From: a virus
Strand: one strand, 5' to 3'
Virus record (IMG/VR): IMGVR_UViG_3300037119_001653
Coordinates: 1 to 22,012 of that record
Length of the DNA: 22,012 bases
Under the pieces are notes generated by a model. That model was not told the origin of the DNA, ran no database searches, and worked only from the letters and a program-made list of their open reading frames with translations. A program made the translations under genes and the position numbers. This document shows positions 4,668 to 10,379 of the stretch, one piece after another; position 1 is the stretch's first letter; the number at the start of each line of letters is the position of its first letter.

Positions 4668-4862
4668 ATGGAAAAGAAATACTGGGTTGAGGCTGATCGC
4701 GCCGTAAAGGACCGCAACAAGGTTATCGGCTACAGCGTCTGGCATCAGAACAACGGTCGCCAGCGCGTTCGCAAGTTCGCTATCAGCCGCAAGGGGGGAG
4801 CGGACGTTGCTCTGCATCTCGCCAACATGCTGCGTGACGACATGAATAATGGGGTTGCCTAA
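4668..4862 (+). CDS. Small hypothetical protein (64 aa)
   Basis: 64 residues, MEKKYWVEADRAVKDRNKVI and on, with GAGGAG about 8 bases before the ATG. First gene behind the consensus promoter at 4610-4638. It reads as a small beta-then-helix domain (YSVWHQNNGRQRVRKFAISR, then a helix ADVALHLANMLRDDMN). Basic, with no Cys and no membrane span. Fold is compatible with a small nucleic-acid- or protein-binding inhibitor, but no family is recognised. Its TAA overlaps the ATG of the next gene by one base (TAATG). Base use is slightly less GC-rich than its neighbours. High expression is expected from the promoter. Confidence 0.7.
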   Translation: MEKKYWVEADRAVKDRNKVIGYSVWHQNNGRQRVRKFAISRKGGADVALHLANMLRDDMNNGVA

Positions 4863-5149
4863 TGAACAACCCGACACTGCGCGACCGGCGCCGCACCATC
4901 ACCCGCGACGAACTCTATCGCGCGCTGGAGCGTCGCGAGAAACTGCTCACCGATCTGGTGCGCAACTACAACAAGATCAGGACCGTGCGGCGCAGGCTCG
5001 CCGCGCTGGAAAAAGGCGCCCGGCTCACTCGCGGGCACGCCGGAGACATCCGCGTCTCGGTCGCGTCCGGCGAGATCCTTGAGCCGCTTGTGTTCAAGGA
5101 CACCGACGTGTTCGACGACATGATCCCCGACCTCGGAGGTGCGTCATGA
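4862..5149 (+). CDS. Helical hypothetical protein (95 aa)
   Basis: 95 residues beginning MNNPTLRDRRRTITRDELYR. The first 55 residues are arginine- and leucine-rich and predicted as two helices likely to form a short coiled coil (YRALERREKLLTDLVRNYNK, then IRTVRRRLAALEKG). The C-terminal 40 residues are acidic (FKDTDVFDDMIPD). It starts on the TAATG junction with the previous gene and ends on an ATGA junction with the next, so all are co-translated. The bipolar charge recalls small DNA-mimic or adaptor proteins, but that is speculation; no family recognised. Confidence 0.68.
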   Translation: MNNPTLRDRRRTITRDELYRALERREKLLTDLVRNYNKIRTVRRRLAALEKGARLTRGHAGDIRVSVASGEILEPLVFKDTDVFDDMIPDLGGAS

Positions 5150-5598
5150 GGGTCATCATCACCGATGGCGGCCGCGCCAAGGCAGGCTTCTTCAGCGCGT
5201 CAAGTGGCGACTGCGTCGCGCGCTCGATCGCGATCGCCAGTGGCCGACCGTACGCGGAAGTCTACGATCGTCTCGCAGTCGGCAACGGCAAGCAGCGCCG
5301 CAGCAAGCGCACCGGCAAGCGTGGCATCACCGCGTCCAACGGCATCAATACGAACCGCAAGTGGTTCAAGGACTACATGGCCGATCTGGGCTTCGAGTGG
5401 ACGCCCACCATGGCGATCGGCTCGGGCTGCAAGGTGCACCTGCGGAACGGCGAGGTGCCGAGCCGCGGCCGCTATGTCGTCTCGCTCAGCAAACACTTCA
5501 CAGCGCTGATCGACGGCGTCGTGTTCGACACTTACGACCCGAGCCGCTTCGGCACGCGGTGTGTGTATGGCTATTGGAAACTGAGGGAGAGCCCATGA
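5146..5598 (+). CDS. Papain-like cysteine-peptidase-fold candidate (150 aa)
   Basis: 150 residues. GDCVARSIAIASGRPYAEVY (21-40) puts Cys23 at the start of a helix. SKHFTALIDG (115-124) gives His117, and DTYDPSR (128-134) supplies Asp128 or Asp131. Cys at a helix start, then a beta strand with His, then an Asp is the order in papain/C39/NlpC-type folds. The DCVxRA...KHxTAVIDG...DTxDPSxxGTRxVYGY pattern is recurrent in phage proteins I know as hypothetical. A lysine/arginine-rich insert (50-60) could bind nucleic acid. Whether it is a protease, deamidase or transglutaminase-like enzyme, or inactive, cannot be told. The start overlaps the previous gene (ATGA). Cytoplasmic; no signal peptide. Confidence 0.72.
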   Translation: MRVIITDGGRAKAGFFSASSGDCVARSIAIASGRPYAEVYDRLAVGNGKQRRSKRTGKRGITASNGINTNRKWFKDYMADLGFEWTPTMAIGSGCKVHLRNGEVPSRGRYVVSLSKHFTALIDGVVFDTYDPSRFGTRCVYGYWKLRESP

Positions 5599-5906
5599 TC
5601 ATCATCAGCAAAGATATAAGGCTCGATGTTGAGAGGCTTCGGGATGTCGTCGGGTTCATCCCGACGTTTCTCAGGGATGACGATCCCCGCACCGCGCGTG
5701 AACAGTTCAATGCAAACTACATCAGCGGCTGGCGGTCGGTGACCGGCTTCAAGCGCAACGGAACGACCCTGACATACCCCGGCGACCCGCCGCTGAAGCC
5801 CTACTGCGTCATCCTGTTCCATGACGAAGAGATCTATGTCTATCCGCACGCGTGGGTGATGGTCGTGCAAAAGGACGGCACGTTCGAGATCTGCCGCATG
5901 GACTGA
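5595..5906 (+). CDS. Hypothetical protein (103 aa)
   Basis: 103 residues from the ATG at 5595, overlapping the previous stop (ATGA): MIIISKDIRLDVERLRDVVG and on. An N-terminal helix is followed by several beta strands rich in aromatic residues (WRSVTGFKRNGTTLTYPG; YCVILFHDEEIYVYPHAWVM). No known motif. It is the last gene of the rightward operon, ending seven bases before the terminator hairpin at 5913-5941. The short form is chosen because the longer in-frame reading upstream runs antiparallel in meaning to the clearly coding 150-aa gene. Partner of the papain-like candidate by position only. Confidence 0.68.
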   Translation: MIIISKDIRLDVERLRDVVGFIPTFLRDDDPRTAREQFNANYISGWRSVTGFKRNGTTLTYPGDPPLKPYCVILFHDEEIYVYPHAWVMVVQKDGTFEICRMD

Positions 5907-5912
5907 AAACGA

Positions 5913-5941
5913 GAGCGCCCGGCTGTTTAGGCCGGGCGCTC
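5913..5941. terminator. Strong hairpin terminator between convergent operons
   Basis: GAGCGCCCGGC (5913-5923) and GCCGGGCGCTC (5931-5941) are perfect 11-bp complements with a 7-base loop. On the minus strand the stem is followed by GTTTTC, so it should best stop leftward (late) transcription; on the plus strand no T-run follows. Being between converging operons it may serve both. Confidence 0.82.
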
Positions 5942-6009
5942 AGACCCACGGAAAATCAGGAAGTCGCCTAACCTGACCTCGGCGGATTGCTTGTCCATCA
6001 CAACGAAGC

Positions 6010-6028
6010 GCCGGGACTGTACCCCGGC
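6010..6028. terminator. Small GC hairpin at the end of the late operon
   Basis: GCCGGG (6010-6015) and CCCGGC (6023-6028) pair with a 7-base loop directly after the stop codon of the two-span membrane protein gene (minus strand). No T-run follows, so it may stabilise the 3' end or assist the main terminator at 5913-5941. The remaining bases 5942-6009 hold no gene I can support. Confidence 0.4.
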
Positions 6029-6202
6029 TCAGGCGTGGATGACAAACCCGAACACCTTCCATCCCAGCAGAAATAACAACAGGAAGAACAGCACGTTTCC
6101 GGCGTGCGTCGCCCACGGCCACTGCGTCGGCGCGTAGGTCGTGCCAATCCAGCTCAGAAACCAGAACACCATCAGGATCCAGAACAGCAAACCAATAGAC
6201 AT
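6029..6202 (-). CDS. Two-span small membrane protein, possible holin or lysis accessory (57 aa)
   Basis: 57 residues from the ATG at 6200-6202, set by GGAGG eight bases upstream. Two hydrophobic helices, MSIGLLFWILMVFWFLSWIG (1-20) and NVLFFLLLFLLGWKVFGFVI (about 36-55), are separated by a short polar loop rich in Trp/Thr/Pro. This hairpin topology and size fit a class II-type holin, but similar short phage proteins with a GLLFWILM start and GWKVFG end are usually listed as uncharacterised. It is the last gene of the late operon, ten bases after the lysozyme stop, in the position where a lysis helper is expected. Function is inferred from size, topology and neighbours. Confidence 0.7.
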   Translation of the reverse strand: MSIGLLFWILMVFWFLSWIGTTYAPTQWPWATHAGNVLFFLLLFLLGWKVFGFVIHA

Positions 6203-6212
6203 GCGGGCCTCC

Positions 6213-6779
6213 TCAGGCATCCGCAGGACGGTCGACCGCCTGCGGCATCTCATTGGCCGGTTCGTGCGGCACTACCTTGTCCGGCTTGCCGTCATAGTCG
6301 AGATCGGGGATGCCGCGGAACAGCAGGCTCTCGCTCGCGCGCCGCCTGATCAATCCCGGCAACACCTTGCCGCCACCTTTGTTCCACTTGTGAAACTCAT
6401 TGGCGGCGCCCGCAAAATCCTTGGCGTTCACCTTGCGCAGCAGCGTGCTCTTCTCAAGATTGCCCGCGCCGCAGTTGTAGCAGAACGACACCAGCGCATC
6501 GAACTGGTGCTGGTTCAGCTCCACCTTTACGAGCCGCTTCACCGATGCCTCGAACGCCTTCATGTCGGCGAGGAACGCCTCGTCGCACTGCCTCTGCGTC
6601 CAGACCATGTCCTTGGTGATCTTGTGGCCGTGCTCGGTCGTCGTGCCCCATCCGATCGTGACGACACCCGCCGGGCAAACGTAGGCCTTGATCTGGTCGT
6701 GACCCGCCTTGCGCAGGCAGCCCTCGAATGCCTTCACCAGATTGGCGCCTGCGACGCTGAGCGTGAGGTTCTCGTTCAT
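6213..6779 (-). CDS. GH24-family lysozyme (endolysin), 188 aa
   Basis: 188 residues. KAFEGC supplies catalytic Glu19, and AYVCPAGVVTIGWGTT (32-47) gives Cys35 and Thr41. That is a Glu-Cys-Thr set like phage P1 Lyz rather than the Glu-Asp-Thr of T4, with the usual six-residue Cys-to-Thr spacing. Between Glu19 and Cys35 there are about seven more residues than in T4 lysozyme. HQFDALVSFCYNCGAGNLEK and RRRASESLLFRG match the GH24 core. It cleaves peptidoglycan at the end of infection. There is no signal peptide or SAR anchor, so it needs a holin. It overlaps the one-span gene upstream (ATGA). A C-terminal extension of about 30 residues (Asp/Pro-rich) follows the usual domain end. Confidence 0.92.
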   Translation of the reverse strand: MNENLTLSVAGANLVKAFEGCLRKAGHDQIKAYVCPAGVVTIGWGTTTEHGHKITKDMVWTQRQCDEAFLADMKAFEASVKRLVKVELNQHQFDALVSFCYNCGAGNLEKSTLLRKVNAKDFAGAANEFHKWNKGGGKVLPGLIRRRASESLLFRGIPDLDYDGKPDKVVPHEPANEMPQAVDRPADA

Positions 6780-7024
6780 GTGTGCTCCTCATCCGATGGT
6801 GTGATGTCAGACCGCGGACTGCCGCACTGTGCCAGCAGCTTCTGCATCTCTTTCTGGTAGTCGAGGATCATAGTCAGGCTGGTCTGGCGCGCTTCGGTGT
6901 AGCCCTTGTTCTGGTAGAACATGATCGCCAGCAGCGCGACGTTCATCACGCACAGCGCGAGCGCGAGCGGCTGCGATTTCATTGCATCCATGAAGGTGTT
7001 TGCAGCCTGACCTACTTCGCTCAT
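6776..7024 (-). CDS. One-span membrane protein of the lysis cassette (82 aa)
   Basis: 82 residues. A short amphipathic start (MSEVGQAANTFMDAMKSQPL) is followed by one membrane helix (about 20-38, ALALCVMNVALLAIMFYQN), then a charged coiled segment (ARQTSLTMILDYQKEMQKLL) and an acidic tail. One transmembrane helix followed by a coiled coil fits a pinholin/class III holin or an inner-membrane spanin (i-spanin); an outer partner lipoprotein is not visible. ATGA junctions with the tail fibre gene and the lysozyme gene couple it to both. Assignment between holin and spanin is open. Confidence 0.72.
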   Translation of the reverse strand: MSEVGQAANTFMDAMKSQPLALALCVMNVALLAIMFYQNKGYTEARQTSLTMILDYQKEMQKLLAQCGSPRSDITPSDEEHT

Positions 7025-8685
7025 GGGTTCTCCAGAACCTCGACGCGCGCCTTCAGCTCCTTCACCGCATTGATCAGCGCGTAGATCAGCGGCGTCGTGT
7101 CGACGATCACGCGCTGGTCGTCGACCTTCGCGCCGTCGATGATGCCGGGCTGGCGCCGCACCATCTCCGGCATGATCTGCTCCAGCTCCTGCGCGATCAG
7201 GCCAGCGAACTGCGTACCGGCCGCCGCCATTATGGCGTGCGGGCTCGGGAGGTTTGGCCGCGGCACGTCGTTGCCCTTGTAGGTGTAGACCACCGGCCGC
7301 ACCTTCGCGATGTCATCCAGCCCGCGATCGTAATCGCGCAGGACATTCTTGATGCGGGCGTCGCTCGTAGCGGTCCACGATCCACCGCCGGGCTTCAGTG
7401 CATCGCCCGCAATCTGCAGCTGGCTGTCAGACCGGCGGATGGACAGCGCAATAGACTTGAGCGAACCGCCATCGGTGAATGCCGCGATCTCGAAATTGGA
7501 TCCGGCGTCGCCGCTGCTCTCTGTCTCGACGTTGCCCAGCGACAGGCCCCAACGCTGAAACGCATTGAGGTAGCCCTCAAGGCGGCTGTTTGCGCCGTTT
7601 TGGCTCTTCACCAGCCGCAGCTTCGGCCCGCTGGTGTCGCCAGCGATCGACACCCAGCCGGTCTTGCGCTCGACCAGCACCGGCGTCCACGTCGTCTGCG
7701 TGCCATTGTCGAGGAACGCCCGGAGCTGCCAGTCGCTGCCAGCGTTGGCGCTCTCGGTCGTGTTGTTGCCCATCACCACTTGCCAGCGCGGATTGGCGCC
7801 GGTGCGGCCCTCGAAGATAGCCTCCTGACCCGTCGAGGCCTTCTGGATGATGATCTTCGGATTGGCGTAGCTGACCGATATTTGGCCGACAAAGACGCCG
7901 CCGTTCAGCCACGAATTGTCGGCCGGGTGCACATGGTCGGCGCGCGCGAACCGCGTCGAGGATCCGATCGCGCCCCCGCCGCCCGCGACGATCGGCGTCG
8001 CGGCCGAGGCTTGCGCGATGTACCACGCCGTCGTCGCAAGCCGCGTGCTGTTGTTGTCGACCGGCGGAATGGTGCCGCTGGATGTCGGCGTGCCGGTAAA
8101 GTTCGGCGACAAGATCGGTGCCTTCTCTAGCTCCAACTCATTGATCGCGCCCTGCACGTTGGTCGCGCCGATGTTGCCGGTCGGCTGCGAGCCGATCGTC
8201 GCCGCGGCGCCGCCACTGGTTCCTGCGGTTGCCGTCCACGCACCCCACGCGCCTGCCGTCTTGCGGCGGACCCACAGCGTGCCGGGCTCGCTCGTTTCTG
8301 TGAGATCTCGCGCCTCGACAACGACGTTCAGGTTCGGCGGGATGCCACTGACCGGGACGACATCGCTGGAGTAGCTGATGCCGGAGAACGCATGCCCGGA
8401 AAACGGCGAGCCGGTCGCCGTCGTCGCCGAGTAGAACGAGCCTGCGCGGAAGATGTGGCTGTCGTAGTTGGTGACGACCTCGCCCATGCGCTCGCCACCG
8501 AGCTTGGCCATGGCCGTGCCTGCGTCACCGGCGCCGGTGCCGCCAGCAACGATCGGCCGCGGCGTGTTCAGGTCCAGCTGAACGTCGAGAACGAACGCGT
8601 TGTACTTGTTGCTCTCAATCGTCGTGTCAGGGACGCCTTCGGTCCCCAGAGGAATGCTGTAAACGCCGGAACCGTTACGTGGCAT
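7021..8685 (-). CDS. Tail fibre/spike with C-terminal S74 self-cleaving chaperone domain (554 aa)
   Basis: 554 residues. The N-terminal region (1-100) is a virion-attachment-type segment (PLGTEGVPDTTIESNKYNAF; IVAGGTGAGDAGTA). The middle (about 100-420) is repetitive beta-rich sequence typical of fibre shafts. The last 114 residues are an intramolecular chaperone of the peptidase S74 family: SDARIKNVLRDYDRGLDDIA (441-460) with the Ser441/Lys446 dyad, then VRPVVYTYKG and FAGLIAQELEQIMPEMV, ending in a coiled-coil helix (ALINAVKELKARVEVLE). In this family the chaperone trimerises the fibre and cuts itself off after folding at the Ser of the SDxRxK motif. It likely recognises the host surface. 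TAATG junction with the gene upstream. Confidence 0.88.
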   Translation of the reverse strand: MPRNGSGVYSIPLGTEGVPDTTIESNKYNAFVLDVQLDLNTPRPIVAGGTGAGDAGTAMAKLGGERMGEVVTNYDSHIFRAGSFYSATTATGSPFSGHAFSGISYSSDVVPVSGIPPNLNVVVEARDLTETSEPGTLWVRRKTAGAWGAWTATAGTSGGAAATIGSQPTGNIGATNVQGAINELELEKAPILSPNFTGTPTSSGTIPPVDNNSTRLATTAWYIAQASAATPIVAGGGGAIGSSTRFARADHVHPADNSWLNGGVFVGQISVSYANPKIIIQKASTGQEAIFEGRTGANPRWQVVMGNNTTESANAGSDWQLRAFLDNGTQTTWTPVLVERKTGWVSIAGDTSGPKLRLVKSQNGANSRLEGYLNAFQRWGLSLGNVETESSGDAGSNFEIAAFTDGGSLKSIALSIRRSDSQLQIAGDALKPGGGSWTATSDARIKNVLRDYDRGLDDIAKVRPVVYTYKGNDVPRPNLPSPHAIMAAAGTQFAGLIAQELEQIMPEMVRRQPGIIDGAKVDDQRVIVDTTPLIYALINAVKELKARVEVLENP

Positions 8686-10379
8686 TAGCGCCTCTCCCGC
8701 TGCTCTTTGTCGTAGGCTTCCTGCTCGGCCGCGTTCCGCTCAACACCACTGGGCTGCGAAATAGCCTGCTGCAACAGCGCCTGCGCGATCGCCTCACGCG
8801 CATGCTGCGGGATGGCCTGATTGGCAAGATACGCCTGACCGGGCCGGGACACGACCCCGCGCGCAGCGGCAAGCGGCGCCCCTATGCCAATAGCGGCACC
8901 TATTGGACCGCCGAACATGGTGCCGAGGAGCCCGCCGCCGCCGGTCGACAACAGCGTCGGCGCGTTGAACAGCTGCTGTACTGCCGTGCGCGGGCCGGTG
9001 CCGGACTGCGGCAGATCCTTCATGACCAGCGCCGCGGCGTCCGCCAGCTCGTCGAGGTTGCCGCGTTGCGAAGCGTACTCCGAATTGCGCCCCGAGCGCA
9101 CCGCCTGCGCGACGCGGGCCGGGGACAGGTTCTCGCCTGCCGACGCAATCGCCGGATCCAGCGTCTTCATGTTGGCGTAGCGCAAATTGTTGCGCGCCCA
9201 TGCCGCGGCATCAGCCGGAGACAGGCCAGCCTGCATGGCCTCGTCCAGCGCGTACTTGTACTCCCTGAGCGCAATCTTCTGCTGCGGGTTAATTCCGGGC
9301 GCTCTCGCGCTCTCTCCTATCTGTGACCGTATCGCCTGATACTCATCGCCGGGCATGCGGCCGCCCTGCGCGACAAGCTTGTCGACGATGTCGTTCCGGG
9401 TCTGCTCGACGGCTGGCGTGCGCTGGCTCGGTAGCACCCTGCGCTCGTACTCGCCCAGTGCACGCGTCATTCTGTTTTGCAGCTGCGGATTAGACCGGAG
9501 ATCATTCTGCGTCAGGCGGGTGTACTCGTCGCTCAGCGCCTCCCCGCCATGCCGGCGCACGCTCGCGTCCGGCAGGTTGACGTCGTCGGGGACGCCGCGT
9601 GCGCGCAGCTCGCCGCGATCGAACGTGCGATTGGTCATGGCACGGTCGAAGGCAGTCCGCTGGCCGCCGAACAGCTCCCCCGCCCGGCCCGCCGAGCCCG
9701 GCATGTCGGCGGCAACGCTCTCGGCCCACTGGATGGGCTTGGAGCCAGTGCGCTGGCCCGCCGTGACCGGGATGCCTTCACGCTCAAGCACGCCGACAGC
9801 TTCCTGCCGCGCGCGCGTTGCCGGAGCTGCTGGCGTGACAATCTTTCCGACAGTGAGAGGCGCGGCCGCGCCGGCAATGCCGCGCGCCCACGGCTCGGCG
9901 GCCGTGCCCTTGGTGATCTGGCCCGCCGTTTCCGACGCGAGCGCGCCGGTGGCGGTGTTGAGCAGGCGCGCGCCGGCACCACCGCCGCCGGGGATCAGCG
10001 CGCCCGGCGCGAACTCGGCGAACGTCGACATATACTGGCCGGGGATGGTCTTCGGCTCGTAGAATTTTCCGGTCTGGCTCTCGATCGCCTCCTTCACCTG
10101 CGTCGCGTCGGGCCCGGCGAGTGCAGCGAATGGTGTGAGGCGCATCGCCTTGGCGCCCATGTCGAGATACTCGTCGGGCACGCCAATCTTGCTCAGGCCC
10201 TTGCGGTAGAGCCCGCCGATGGTGCCGGGCAAGCCAAGCGTGCCGGAGACGCCGCGGCCGAGCCCGCCAGCCGCGCCCTTGACGATGTCTTCGCCATAGC
10301 CGACGCCCTCCTGCTCTGCGGGCGCGGCGTCACGCGCGAGCGGGTCGGGATAGTCCTCCCAAGGTTTCTCCGCGCTCAC
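8685..10379 (-). CDS. Glycine-rich virion protein, probable DNA-ejection protein (564 aa)
   Basis: 564 residues from a GTG at 10377-10379 that overlaps the preceding stop as GTGA; the next upstream in-frame reading lies inside the neighbouring gene. It begins VSAEKPWEDYPDPLARDAAP, and PWEDY-type openings are common in podovirus ejection proteins. A glycine/alanine-rich stretch (GYGEDIVKGAAGGLGRGVSG, about 27-46) could insert into a membrane. A second glycine-rich region (about 500-530, STGGGGLLGTMFGGPIGAAI) has the same character. The rest is helical and charged. Between the transglycosylase and the fibre gene it matches the location of internal or ejection proteins (P22 gp7/gp16/gp20, T7 gp14-16). 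That role is inferred from composition and order; no specific homologue is identified. Confidence 0.68.
   Translation of the reverse strand: MSAEKPWEDYPDPLARDAAPAEQEGVGYGEDIVKGAAGGLGRGVSGTLGLPGTIGGLYRKGLSKIGVPDEYLDMGAKAMRLTPFAALAGPDATQVKEAIESQTGKFYEPKTIPGQYMSTFAEFAPGALIPGGGGAGARLLNTATGALASETAGQITKGTAAEPWARGIAGAAAPLTVGKIVTPAAPATRARQEAVGVLEREGIPVTAGQRTGSKPIQWAESVAADMPGSAGRAGELFGGQRTAFDRAMTNRTFDRGELRARGVPDDVNLPDASVRRHGGEALSDEYTRLTQNDLRSNPQLQNRMTRALGEYERRVLPSQRTPAVEQTRNDIVDKLVAQGGRMPGDEYQAIRSQIGESARAPGINPQQKIALREYKYALDEAMQAGLSPADAAAWARNNLRYANMKTLDPAIASAGENLSPARVAQAVRSGRNSEYASQRGNLDELADAAALVMKDLPQSGTGPRTAVQQLFNAPTLLSTGGGGLLGTMFGGPIGAAIGIGAPLAAARGVVSRPGQAYLANQAIPQHAREAIAQALLQQAISQPSGVERNAAEQEAYDKEQRERR

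Noticed and set aside
5930-5996. Minus-strand 22-codon frame starting MDKQSAEVRLGDFLIFRG
   Set aside because: Plausible residues but no ribosome site, and its stop lies inside the terminator hairpin; too short to support.
7000-8130. 376-codon plus-strand frame opposite the tail fibre
   Set aside because: Arg/Val/Ala-rich with no motif, and antisense to a fibre with a clear S74 domain.
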